This document shows positions 1-8,548 of a stretch of DNA of 39,827 bases, piece after piece; the stretch's first letter is position 1, and each line of letters starts with the position of its first letter. Origin of the DNA: Fibrobacter succinogenes. Lineage in GTDB: Bacteria; Fibrobacterota; Chitinivibrionia; Chitinivibrionales; Chitinivibrionaceae. Below the pieces are notes generated by a model. The model was not told where the DNA came from and ran no database searches. It was given only the letters and a program-made list of their open reading frames with translations. The position numbers and the translations under genes were made by a program. The stretch spans positions 1-39,827 of the forward strand of contig DYSA01000002.1 in assembly GCA_020726425.1 (NCBI GenBank). The letters are read 5' to 3'.

Positions 1-46
1 ACCCATCATTTTGAGGCTTTGCCCCGTTTTCAGTTACATTCTGCAA

Positions 47-123
47 GCGTTGTTGCTTACATAGGTTAATATAATATCGTGCAATCGTGACTGCATAAGA
101 AAATATTAAAAGTTCCTATTTTT
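47..123 (-). promoter_or_regulatory. Early promoter/leader P1 with operator-like palindrome, directed leftwards across the window end toward the 39801 CDS
   Basis: 77 bp nearly identical (2 mismatches) to 13664..13740. Minus strand: TTATGC-N19-TATATTAACCTATGTAAGCAACAACG; spacer contains TGCAGTCACGATTGCA. Confidence 0.7.
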
Positions 124-361
124 TGATTACAAAATCTCTGCTGTTGATCCATTCGCCATTGCTAAGTTTTATGTATTCACCATTTTCATCAATATCAAGT
201 TGTGAAATAGTGAATTCTTGATCACTGACATAAACGCGGTTAGATTCACGAACTATCTTGTTCACCTTTGATCCTGTAAACTCATTTATGAAATTCTCTT
301 TTAATTTTTCAGCCTGAGAATATAGGCTTTTTATTTCTTCGAGCTGTTCACTGAAATTCAT
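116..361 (-). CDS. Small hypothetical protein (start at MNFSEQ)
   Basis: ORF track; internal ATG at 361 overlaps the end of the upstream ORF, giving compact coupling. Confidence 0.6.
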   Translation of the reverse strand: MNFSEQLEEIKSLYSQAEKLKENFINEFTGSKVNKIVRESNRVYVSDQEFTISQLDIDENGEYIKLSNGEWINSRDFVIKK

Positions 362-600
362 TGTATCTCCTTTGCTTTCTGACAAATCTTGAATGTTATA
401 AAGCAAGAATCATGAGTTGATTCTGTTCGAGTAAGAAGCGTTTCACCAATAAAGTAGTTTGAACCATCGATTTCAATTGAAAGCTTTGGAATCTTGGTTT
501 CAAGTCCACGTCTTGACCGTTGAAGATTCATTGATAAGGCGTTGATAACTTGTTCACTTTGTGAATAGTTCAACGCCAAAACAACAGTTTGTTCAATCAC
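358..600 (-). CDS. Small hypothetical protein
   Basis: 80-aa ORF in a contiguous minus-strand run. Confidence 0.6.
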   Translation of the reverse strand: MIEQTVVLALNYSQSEQVINALSMNLQRSRRGLETKIPKLSIEIDGSNYFIGETLLTRTESTHDSCFITFKICQKAKEIQ

Positions 601-607
601 TCATTCC

Positions 608-823
608 TCACTTGATTTGAGTGAATAAGGTTTCAGGCTTTGCAAGTTCAAACTTGCTTGCCCAAACTTCAACAATATCATCTTTGAAAGGCAATACCAT
701 CAGCGAACAGAATTCAGCCCCGGTGTGCTGTATAGTTTCCAGAACGCTTGAAACATCGATTGAATGCCGAACAAAAACATACTGATCACTGAATAGAGAA
801 AAAGCCTTTTCCATGAAGATCAC
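608..823 (-). CDS. Small hypothetical protein
   Basis: 71-aa ORF overlapping the upstream HNH ORF end. Confidence 0.55.
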   Translation of the reverse strand: MIFMEKAFSLFSDQYVFVRHSIDVSSVLETIQHTGAEFCSLMVLPFKDDIVEVWASKFELAKPETLFTQIK

Positions 824-1082
824 CGATCCTTTTAATTCGTTTCTGAACTAAATCGCGAAGCATTTCTTTGTGTTGCTTACGATCTCCGTATTTATCATGA
901 CAACCGCGGCAAACTGCAATCAGATTTTCGGGATTGTCTTTCAGTTTAGAACCACCCATTCCACGGGCATCAATATGATGAATATCATTTGCCCGGTTCC
1001 CGCATCCTTCAATTTCACACTTCAAATTATGGTGAGGCGGTTCACCGATTGATTCAAAGTAATTTATCATGTATTGCTTCAT
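786..1082 (-). CDS. HNH endonuclease-like protein
   Basis: CEIEGCGNRANDIHHIDARGMGGSKLKDNPENLIAVCRGCHDKYGD: HNH core with paired Cys. Confidence 0.8.
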   Translation of the reverse strand: MKQYMINYFESIGEPPHHNLKCEIEGCGNRANDIHHIDARGMGGSKLKDNPENLIAVCRGCHDKYGDRKQHKEMLRDLVQKRIKRIGDLHGKGFFSIQ

Positions 1083-1315
1083 AGTTCAGCACATTCCGTG
1101 CAAAAGCAACCTTCAGAAGTTAGAACATGGCCGCACGTGCTGCACTCACTGACAACTTCAAGAGAATCGAAGGCCTTCAGAACGGTTCTGAAAATGCTGT
1201 TGCAGCTATGGCAATAAACCGTTTTCACTTTGCCTTCAATCCTGTATAGATGATCCGGGCTTAAACACACATCACAAATCAATTCACGCTGTTTCTGTCT
1301 TGCCATTGCTTTCAC
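1079..1315 (-). CDS. Small zinc-ribbon protein
   Basis: CxxC pairs: CDVCLSP, CHSC, CSTCGH, CFCTEC. Confidence 0.65.
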   Translation of the reverse strand: MKAMARQKQRELICDVCLSPDHLYRIEGKVKTVYCHSCNSIFRTVLKAFDSLEVVSECSTCGHVLTSEGCFCTECAEL

Positions 1316-1448
1316 CCTCTACATTCTCACTTGAAAAACTGCAACAATCACACTCGTATTGATTGCCCTGAACAATTACGTTTCCATTCTCGCAATTTGG
1401 GTAAGGGTAACTTTTATTTCTGTTTTCTGGAATATCATCAAAACTCAT
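1284..1448 (-). CDS. 54-aa Cys-containing small protein, absent from the ORF track
   Basis: Translated by eye: MSFDDIPENRNKSYPYPNCENGNVIVQGNQYECDCCSFSSENVEGESNGKTETA*; ATGA overlap with the upstream stop at 1445. Confidence 0.5.
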   Translation of the reverse strand: MSFDDIPENRNKSYPYPNCENGNVIVQGNQYECDCCSFSSENVEGESNGKTETA

Positions 1449-1780
1449 TTTTTAATCTCCTTTGTTTTTAGTTCCCAACGCTGCAGCAGTTCTGAAGCCG
1501 TTTTAATGTCATATAATACACCGCAAACCCGAAGAGTTTTATCGCCATGCGATTTTGAAATTTTTACTTTCTGCCTGAAGTGGTTCAAATGCCGTTTGTT
1601 TCTCTTCGCCCTGTCGATCAGCTGCAGCGTCATTTTTTCCATGATCGCCTCATTCATTTCATCAAACTTTCTTGAACTAAAGCAAGTTTTGATCTTCAGA
1701 GAAACCATTCTTATTTGGTTGTTTATCTTTGTCTCTGCTGCTTGCTTCGGCGTGATCCATTCACCAAACATTCTATTCAT
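1445..1780 (-). CDS. Hypothetical basic protein, first gene behind promoter P2
   Basis: Start MNRMFGEW directly follows GAAGGAGTTTTT; upstream part of the 131-aa ORF is leader sequence (LTYVSNNEGVF). Confidence 0.65.
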   Translation of the reverse strand: MNRMFGEWITPKQAAETKINNQIRMVSLKIKTCFSSRKFDEMNEAIMEKMTLQLIDRAKRNKRHLNHFRQKVKISKSHGDKTLRVCGVLYDIKTASELLQRWELKTKEIKK

Positions 1781-1791
1781 AAAAACTCCTT

Positions 1792-1850
1792 CGTTGTTGC
1801 TTACATAGGTTAATATAAGAAACAACAAGGCGAAAAGCATAAGAAAATAT
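1792..1850 (-). promoter_or_regulatory. Early promoter/leader P2 (no palindrome in spacer)
   Basis: TTATGC-N19-TATATTAACCTATGTAAGCAACAACG followed by GAAGGAGTTTTTATG; same 19-nt spacing as the other three copies. Confidence 0.7.
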
Positions 1851-1859
1851 AAAAGAAAA

Positions 1860-1879
1860 GGCGTTCCAAAAAGAACGCC
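1860..1879 (-). terminator. Rho-independent terminator just upstream of P2
   Basis: Minus strand GGCGTTC-TTTTTG-GAACGCC followed by TTTTCTTTTAT. Confidence 0.75.
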
Positions 1880-1909
1880 TTACTAAATAACGAAATACGA
1901 AAATAAATT

Positions 1910-2086
1910 TTAGCTTTTCAACGCCCGTTCAACGGTTGCCGTTGCTCTTCCAATGCCGCCATCTTTCAAATCAAAAACAATACTGATCTTCCCGGTTGTC
2001 TTTTCGCTGCAATGGTGAGCAAGCAGCCGCACCACCTCTTCAGAGTAATCTTTTATCGAAGCCTTTTTGTTGTCGTTGTTGCTCAA
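1910..2086 (-). CDS. 58-aa protein with TTG start, absent from the ORF track
   Basis: Translated by eye from TTG at 2086: (M)SNNDNKKASIKDYSEEVVRLLAHHCSEKTTGKISIVFDLKDGGIGRATATVERALKS*; AAAGGAAT upstream; ends before the terminator. Confidence 0.5.
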   Translation of the reverse strand: MSNNDNKKASIKDYSEEVVRLLAHHCSEKTTGKISIVFDLKDGGIGRATATVERALKS

Positions 2087-2089
2087 TTT

Positions 2090-2365
2090 CTATTCCTTTA
2101 CACATAATGTTCTGAAACCAAATTCATCTTCACAAAGTTCAAGCGGCTTGTTTTGGTGAATCGCCTTGTTCGTGAATTCAAGAACTTCTTCATTTGTAAA
2201 ATATGTTTCCGGTTGATCTTCTGCATTGCCTATGAAGTAACCAAGTGAAAAAGATTCTTCTCTTGTAATCGGGTAAGGCGAACCGGGGAACATTGAAAGG
2301 TAAACTTCGCGTGAATGTTCAATGTTTGTCATTTCATCATTCCACGTTTCTTCATCCATTATCAT
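2090..2365 (-). CDS. Acidic hypothetical protein directly downstream of the MuF-HExxH gene
   Basis: 91-aa ORF, strongly acidic, adjacent to 2368. Confidence 0.65.
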   Translation of the reverse strand: MIMDEETWNDEMTNIEHSREVYLSMFPGSPYPITREESFSLGYFIGNAEDQPETYFTNEEVLEFTNKAIHQNKPLELCEDEFGFRTLCVKE

Positions 2366-2367
2366 CT

Positions 2368-4209
2368 TCAGCCTTCTTTCTTTACAATTCCCATTACAAT
2401 TTGACCAAACTCTTTTGCGAATTCACGCGGGTTCGGGTTGTTCATGAACTCTGACCAAGCTTCTGCAATCGCTTCAGTTCTTCCGCCTTTTGAAGCATAG
2501 GCCGAAAGGTTTTCAGCAACTCCGTTTCCTTTATGCTTTACGCCTGAAGCCTTCAACCGATCATGCCAATTTGCAATTTCAGGCCGTGAACGCAAAGCAT
2601 AGAGTGCATCTATCTGGTGCCCTATTTCATGGTCAACAATCGCCTTCATAGTGGAACACTTTTCAGGCCACCAGCCTTTTTTCTCCATAGGAACACCGAT
2701 ATTTTTTTCAAACTGAGCAAAGTTCTTTTTATCCGCATACTTTTCATTAAAGGCAATACCCCAAAATCCTTCATAGCTCTTGTGCATTGAATCTGCCGAT
2801 TCTGCAACAGCGGAAACCTTCGCCGGCTTCATCTTTTTAATGTAATAATCTTCAGCCATCTTTTCAACCTTTTCATCGGAAAGCCTGCCACCATACATCG
2901 CTTTGAAATGTGTCAAATAGCTTTGGTAAATCTTGCTTTGCTTCATTTCTTTCAGCTGCTTTTTAGATAGCAGCCTGTTTCTTTGCTGGCAAGAACCAAT
3001 GAACTGCATTTCACCTTTCAGCCGGGGAATATTCTTTCCATACCATTCAAGATCATCAGCCAAAATCTGGACTAAATCAGGGTGAAGCCCGGTTTCATCG
3101 AAAGTTTGAACCATTCCTGAATTGTAGATTCTTGCAACAGGTGTCAATTGTTCGTTCTTCACTTCTGCTGCAGCTGCAATTTTCTGTTCTGTTTTGATCT
3201 CACTCACAACAACCGCAACGGTTCCGGCTTTTGCCGCAATATGTGCCGCAAACTTTTCAAGGTCTTTGGAAAACTTCCCGCTTGTTTTGGTGAAATCGCC
3301 GCCGTGTTCATCTTCAAAGAATGGTTCAGCCCAACACCGGCACAAAATAGCTTCGCCGGGGTGCCCACCTTCAGGCGGATTCTTCCAGCTGAAAACTACA
3401 CCTTCACGGTTCCAGTGTGAAGGCGTTGCATAGGGATATTTCCCCGCCGGATTCCCGCGAACACGTTCATCAAGAACAGAACGCCAAATATACCGGGTAA
3501 TTCCAAGCTGTTCTTGCCGTGCCCGTGTGATACGTCCGTTTAACTTCCCGATCTGATCACGTGCAATCAGGCGTGCCCGTTTGCCGGCTGTTTCAAATGG
3601 TGCCTTCCCGGAAATACCTGAAACGCCTTGGCTCAATATCCGCTTCCTGATTGATTGATAGCTTTCACCGTTAGCCATACCATCAGAAATTTCACGGCTA
3701 ATGTTTGACTTTAACTGTTGAGATACATTTGTAATCAAATCAGCTGTTTCAGTTCCAAATTGTCGAACGGCCTGTTGAACTGCTGCAGGCTTGTAATCAA
3801 GTGCCCCGGTCGGCTTCCCTGATTTGCCGGCCTGCTGCCGAATCTGTTTCACGCTCCATTGATCAACTTCCCACGCCGTAACGGGTAAGCCTGTTCCACT
3901 TGAAGCAAATTGTGAAGCCTTGTCAAAGCTGCTTTGCATCTCATTCAAGGCGTTGTTCATTTCAGTGTGCCAATCTTCCAACGCATCAGCTCTGCCGGCC
4001 TCACGTAAAGCATCATCACGCCAACGCTGCAACCGTTCCTCTGTAATGGTTGCAGCGGCGATTGAACGCCATTCATTGACCAGATCGTTCACGATTTTGA
4101 CCGCTTTGTTCTCAATCGCCACCGGGTAAAAATTGCGTAATCGCTTCGCCGATCCTGAAACGAAGCCTTCAGCATTTTTCAACCAGCTGAAATCTGGTTT
4201 CTTTTTCAT
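2368..4209 (-). CDS. MuF/SPP1 gp7-like minor head protein with C-terminal HExxH (zincin-like) domain
   Basis: Central ...KRARLIARDQIGKLNGRITRARQEQLGITRYIWRSVLDERVR...H is MuF-like; C-term VDHEIGHQIDAL...EAIAEAWSEF is zincin-like. Confidence 0.8.
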   Translation of the reverse strand: MKKKPDFSWLKNAEGFVSGSAKRLRNFYPVAIENKAVKIVNDLVNEWRSIAAATITEERLQRWRDDALREAGRADALEDWHTEMNNALNEMQSSFDKASQFASSGTGLPVTAWEVDQWSVKQIRQQAGKSGKPTGALDYKPAAVQQAVRQFGTETADLITNVSQQLKSNISREISDGMANGESYQSIRKRILSQGVSGISGKAPFETAGKRARLIARDQIGKLNGRITRARQEQLGITRYIWRSVLDERVRGNPAGKYPYATPSHWNREGVVFSWKNPPEGGHPGEAILCRCWAEPFFEDEHGGDFTKTSGKFSKDLEKFAAHIAAKAGTVAVVVSEIKTEQKIAAAAEVKNEQLTPVARIYNSGMVQTFDETGLHPDLVQILADDLEWYGKNIPRLKGEMQFIGSCQQRNRLLSKKQLKEMKQSKIYQSYLTHFKAMYGGRLSDEKVEKMAEDYYIKKMKPAKVSAVAESADSMHKSYEGFWGIAFNEKYADKKNFAQFEKNIGVPMEKKGWWPEKCSTMKAIVDHEIGHQIDALYALRSRPEIANWHDRLKASGVKHKGNGVAENLSAYASKGGRTEAIAEAWSEFMNNPNPREFAKEFGQIVMGIVKKEG

Positions 4210-5558
4210 TCTTCGCCGCCTGCTGAATCTTCTGGCTCTTCTGGTTCTTCCTGCATATCTTTATCAAGCAGGCGGGCTGCATCAACATCGTCACTGACTG
4301 AAGTTGTGAAAGAATATCCGCCTTTGAAACGGTTCTCTCTGATCTCTTCAGGCGTTAAAACGTTCATAGATGCGTAAATTTGATCTGTTTCAGCTTGTGC
4401 CTTTCTTGCTTCTGATCCTTCCTTATCCGAAGGAAGCGACAACGGCAGCCAATTGATTTCATAATCATCGGCATCTTTCAGGCCGTAAGCTTTACAGGCA
4501 CAACAAACGCCAATCAGCTTCAAAAGTTCATCTTCCATTTCTTCAACTTGATACGCATTCACCTGTTCATGAAAGTTCCGTGTATCGGCATCGTCTTTTG
4601 CACCAAGGCCGGCGGATTGTGTACCAAGAAGAATTTTTGCAGGAACTCCGTTCACCGCTGCAGCATAGTTGCCGAATCGATCAAGCATATCAGCAAGCCC
4701 GGTGATTGCTGCCGTGTGTGTTGTCCATTCCTCTTCTGAATCGATAATCAAGGCATTGATCATGCTGCGTGAAAGTGCCATGATTTCAACACGCTTCTTA
4801 ATTTCTTCCTCTTGCCCGGTTGCAATGGCATTTGCAAGACCGTTCACTTTCATCACGGGTGTGACGAACTGATTCAAGATCCCTTCAGCGGTTGCATAGG
4901 CGGTGCCCAATCCACGCAAAGAAGAACCGGTTGATCTATAGAGGCTATCACCAAAGCCGTTGTTTTGCATTCTTCGTGATTCTGTCACTTCTTCGCCATC
5001 AAAGAAAAGACAGCGGCTTTCATGAATATCTTTGCTGCCACCATTCCAACGCCAACAAGTAAATATTTCAGGTGTTCCGGCCTTCATTCCGCTTTCGTAA
5101 AACTTTTGAACCTGAATATAATCACGTTCAAATACTTCCGTTCCTTCGATAGAAACGCACGTTTTATAGTTAAGTGGAACTTTCATATCTGTGTTTCCAT
5201 CATTGACATACATCACGACAATTGAACCACCACTTGAACGGGCTTTTGTAAGTGCCTTTCTGAAAACTGAAGGTGCTTTCAGCTTTCTTCTTAAAAGTTT
5301 ATCAAGCTTTGAATCTTCATCGCCTGAGAACTGGCACCATTTCCGGGTTGCGTGTTGTGGAAATAGTCTTGCAGCCCGGCGGCCTATCCCATCGTCACAA
5401 AACAGAACATCAACTTCAGCCTGTGAAAGTGCCGTTTGTTCTGAAACATCGATCTTTGTATTCTTGGTTGCACTTCTTTTGCCACCAAGCCCGGTTAAAA
5501 GGTTCATCCATCCATCAACACGCTGCAACGCATCAAGTACACCGCTTTTGATTGTCAT
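4206..5558 (-). CDS. Phage portal protein, DUF1073-type
   Basis: Sequence style and position between terminase and MuF gene; ALTKARSSGGSIVVMYVNDG...GVPAKILLGTQSAGLGAKDDADTRNFHEQV. Confidence 0.85.
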   Translation of the reverse strand: MTIKSGVLDALQRVDGWMNLLTGLGGKRSATKNTKIDVSEQTALSQAEVDVLFCDDGIGRRAARLFPQHATRKWCQFSGDEDSKLDKLLRRKLKAPSVFRKALTKARSSGGSIVVMYVNDGNTDMKVPLNYKTCVSIEGTEVFERDYIQVQKFYESGMKAGTPEIFTCWRWNGGSKDIHESRCLFFDGEEVTESRRMQNNGFGDSLYRSTGSSLRGLGTAYATAEGILNQFVTPVMKVNGLANAIATGQEEEIKKRVEIMALSRSMINALIIDSEEEWTTHTAAITGLADMLDRFGNYAAAVNGVPAKILLGTQSAGLGAKDDADTRNFHEQVNAYQVEEMEDELLKLIGVCCACKAYGLKDADDYEINWLPLSLPSDKEGSEARKAQAETDQIYASMNVLTPEEIRENRFKGGYSFTTSVSDDVDAARLLDKDMQEEPEEPEDSAGGEE

Positions 5559-5570
5559 TCTTCGATCTCC

Positions 5571-6833
5571 TTACAAAATGTTCATTTTCTTAAACTGAAG
5601 GCCGCCATTCAAGCCCCAACGTGTAAGAATGTAATATCTTTGGCTGTCTTGGCAATGGTCTGAATCCTTAATTGGCTTATCTTCACCACGCAAAGCCGCC
5701 TTTTCATCCCATCTATACAAAAAATACTCTTCGATAGTATGAGTGCATTTTTTTATTATCGCATATTCACCACTTACAAGAACAGAAGCTTGTGCCCTGA
5801 TCCCATCAAGAACCGCATTGTTTGCAGGTTTAACCGGTAAACCTCTACGTTTACAAGTTGCAATGAAAGAAGCTGCTGAAGGGTCAATAAATATCGTGTA
5901 AAGCTTTCGCCGTATATCAGGCTTACGGTTTATGAAATCTTCAAGATCATCGGCAAGCTGTTCATCAGTCTTTTGAATACCTGTTTCACGTCCGCTGTAA
6001 TAATATTCATCTTCGCACCAATACCGAGGCTTTCCATGTGAAAAATCTTGCCGGTTCGATTCACCGAAAAGAAGAAACACCGTTGGGTTCTGAATACCAT
6101 AGTCGATACTTATACAATAGCGTGCAGCATCTTCAGGCGGTTCGTTCAGAACAAACGGTTCAGATTCTTCAAAGAATGGATAAATCATACCTTCGGCAGC
6201 TACCCAAAGACCATCAATCATTCTTTGCCGCCAAACACCGTGATACTTCAGTTTAATATCTTCAACGTAATCAGGATCAAGGTTTGGATTGTCATTCAAA
6301 GTGAACTTGTAATAGTTCATTTTGATCTTATCGCGTTTATCGATGAAATCAGTTTTCACATGGTGCCGCGGGTTGTCCGGGTTCGTTCCCGCAAAACCTT
6401 TTGCACCCTTCGCACTTTGCCTGCCTATGAGTTCCATCAGGAAAGTTTTGTTGATCAGCGTCAATTCATCGGCAAGCCAGCCGCCGCCGGTCATTCCGCG
6501 AAGTGCTTTGTGGCATCCTTCATCTTTGGCACCAAATACAATGCAGTCAATGCCGAACATTCTTACTTTCTGCTGTGAAGGCGTGTATTTGATCGCTTCA
6601 CCATAATGTTCTTCCATTGGCTGAATGATATTACGGTAAATCGATTGTGCAGTAACTCCAACGATTGAAAGAATCCCGTCACCCTGCCAATCGTGTTTGT
6701 CCATTCTCATTATGTATTTGATCCACCGGGCATTCAATCCAACGGTTTTGCCTGATCGAATAGCACCATCAAGAAGATTCATTCTTGCATTTGCATCAGC
6801 CAGAACAAACGCTTGTTTATCGGTTAAGTGCAT
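5571..6833 (-). CDS. terL: Terminase large subunit
   Basis: LLDGAIRSGKTVG Walker A, ...MTGGGWLADELTLINKTFLMELIGR, nuclease-like ISIDYGIQNPTVF and FIDPSAASF. Confidence 0.9.
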   Translation of the reverse strand: MHLTDKQAFVLADANARMNLLDGAIRSGKTVGLNARWIKYIMRMDKHDWQGDGILSIVGVTAQSIYRNIIQPMEEHYGEAIKYTPSQQKVRMFGIDCIVFGAKDEGCHKALRGMTGGGWLADELTLINKTFLMELIGRQSAKGAKGFAGTNPDNPRHHVKTDFIDKRDKIKMNYYKFTLNDNPNLDPDYVEDIKLKYHGVWRQRMIDGLWVAAEGMIYPFFEESEPFVLNEPPEDAARYCISIDYGIQNPTVFLLFGESNRQDFSHGKPRYWCEDEYYYSGRETGIQKTDEQLADDLEDFINRKPDIRRKLYTIFIDPSAASFIATCKRRGLPVKPANNAVLDGIRAQASVLVSGEYAIIKKCTHTIEEYFLYRWDEKAALRGEDKPIKDSDHCQDSQRYYILTRWGLNGGLQFKKMNIL

Positions 6834-7444
6834 CAGCTCCCCCCGTCCGCGTGGCTTATTCCGGGGAAATCATCTTTTGTGAATGATCGGCCTCTTTCGT
6901 CTTGCTCTTGCATCCATGCCGCAATCATTCCGTGCCGGGCACCGTCCGAATTCTCTTGTTCGCCGGCTTTGTAGATTGAACGGTAGTTTTCAGAATCAAG
7001 ATTACACAAAGCGAAGATCACCGCGGTTGCATTTGGTGCATACTGCTTTCTTGTTTCTCTCTTGTAAAGTGTCGTTGTTCCGCTGTCAGGAATGATCTTT
7101 CCTGAAGAATCGGTTTTTTGCCCGGTCGTTTTCTTTTCGGTCACAACGTCCACTGTTTCAAATCCTTCAAGCAGCTTTTTCAGGCCGCGGCGTGCTGCTG
7201 CTTTTATGTTTGATTTGCGTGATTCCTTTCCCCTTTTTATTGCTGCCGTTATCTTGTGTGATACTTCGATAAAAGCCGGCGTTGATTTCTTCGTTGGGTA
7301 ACATCTCGCACGAAACGTTTCATACTTGATACCGCATTCATTGGCAATGTCTCTGAGGTTTTCAGAACCATCAGCAACAGCGTTTTCAATATCTGTATAA
7401 ATCTGTTCATCATTCCAGATTTCAGCTTTAGGATTCGCCATCAT
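6833..7444 (-). CDS. Putative terminase small subunit
   Basis: Immediately upstream of terL; N-terminal HTH-like LRDIANECGIKYETFRARCYPTKK. Confidence 0.6.
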   Translation of the reverse strand: MMANPKAEIWNDEQIYTDIENAVADGSENLRDIANECGIKYETFRARCYPTKKSTPAFIEVSHKITAAIKRGKESRKSNIKAAARRGLKKLLEGFETVDVVTEKKTTGQKTDSSGKIIPDSGTTTLYKRETRKQYAPNATAVIFALCNLDSENYRSIYKAGEQENSDGARHGMIAAWMQEQDERGRSFTKDDFPGISHADGGS

Positions 7445-7468
7445 TACAACCAGTTTTTCAGTTCAACG

Positions 7469-8137
7469 TTATCGATTCCGCAATATCTCCATCAGGGATT
7501 CTCCAAGATCGTTTGATACACCTTTCAAAATGTCCAGTGCTTCAAAATAATCACTTTCATCAAGCGTGATTCTCATGATCATGATTTTTCTGGTCGGTTT
7601 CTCTTCATCAAAGAGGCGTTCAGGCGGTAATTGTCCGCTGCTGAAAGTTCGTTCAACCTCTTCGGGCTGTTCTTTCTGAACTTCTGGTTCAATCGCAACC
7701 GGTTCTTCTGGTTGTTCTTGTTCTGGTTCAACTGAAGCCGGCGTTGCTGGCTCAAAATCATCTTCGGTGAATTCGATCTCTGAACAAAAGTTCACGCCCC
7801 AATGTGCAAGCTCTTCAAGATCGCAAATGGTGTTCAGTTCGTTTAAATCCCAATTACCAAAATTCACATTGTCGATTACAAGGAATCGTTCAACCTCTTT
7901 CGGCGTTAAAGAGTCCGTGCAGATCGCCCAGCCTTCAGGGATTTCTTTGTAACCAAGTTCAACAAGTGCCTTGTATCTCTGGTTCCCGCCAATGATGAAA
8001 CCTTCACCGTTGAAGATGATAGGTCGCAATTTCATCATCTTTGGGAATTCAGTAATACTCTTTTTCAAATTCTCGAATTCGCGATCTGAAATAGTGCGTG
8101 CGTTTCCGGGGCTGATCCTTATTTCATCTATATTCAT
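7469..8137 (-). CDS. ParB-like N-terminal domain protein
   Basis: IRISPGNARTISDREFENLKKSITEF...LRPIIFNGEGFIIGGNQRYKALVELGY. Confidence 0.8.
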   Translation of the reverse strand: MNIDEIRISPGNARTISDREFENLKKSITEFPKMMKLRPIIFNGEGFIIGGNQRYKALVELGYKEIPEGWAICTDSLTPKEVERFLVIDNVNFGNWDLNELNTICDLEELAHWGVNFCSEIEFTEDDFEPATPASVEPEQEQPEEPVAIEPEVQKEQPEEVERTFSSGQLPPERLFDEEKPTRKIMIMRITLDESDYFEALDILKGVSNDLGESLMEILRNR

Positions 8138-8138
8138 T

Positions 8139-8462
8139 TCACATTCTCCTTTTGAAATATCGCTCTGCTTTGTCAGGCTTACCACGTAATAGAATCAATT
8201 CAGCAATGTGCTTGCAGCACTCCAAGTGTTTTGAAAATGTTCTTGCGATCCGGTCAAGCTCTTGAACATCTCTTTCCCGCTGAAGCCAAATGATATTTCT
8301 TGGTTTCGTCTTATGGTAATCTCTGTGAAGCGTTGAAGGTAATGCAACGAGGTTTGCAAGTTGGTTGTTCCATCTTCTACCGTCAATATGGTGAACTTGC
8401 CAGCCGGCGGGAATTCTACCGAACCGGCTGGAATACTTCTTTCTGTAACCATAGAAAAACAT
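8139..8462 (-). CDS. HNH endonuclease
   Basis: GRIPAGWQVHHIDGRRWNNQLANLVALPSTLHRDYH; start at MFFYGYRK. Confidence 0.8.
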   Translation of the reverse strand: MFFYGYRKKYSSRFGRIPAGWQVHHIDGRRWNNQLANLVALPSTLHRDYHKTKPRNIIWLQRERDVQELDRIARTFSKHLECCKHIAELILLRGKPDKAERYFKRRM

Positions 8463-8548
8463 GATCGTTCTCTTTCGCTTTAAACTGGAAAAACCGCGTG
8501 CAGATTTTACCTGCACCGGTTTGATATTGTCTTGAACTAAGCAGCTTT

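Noticed and set aside
786-1082. HNH gene as a mobile homing endonuclease inserted into a gene
   Set aside because: No interrupted host gene, intron or intein boundary is visible around it; treated as a free-standing HNH.
3148-3433. Plus-strand ORFs (and many others) antisense to large minus-strand genes
   Set aside because: Shadow ORFs opposite well-supported CDSs; compositions typical of antisense translation.
4206-5558. Anti-CBASS (Acb1-type) function for the DUF1073 protein
   Set aside because: Annotation pipelines may attach that name to this family, but length, motif style and position between terL and MuF fit a portal protein.
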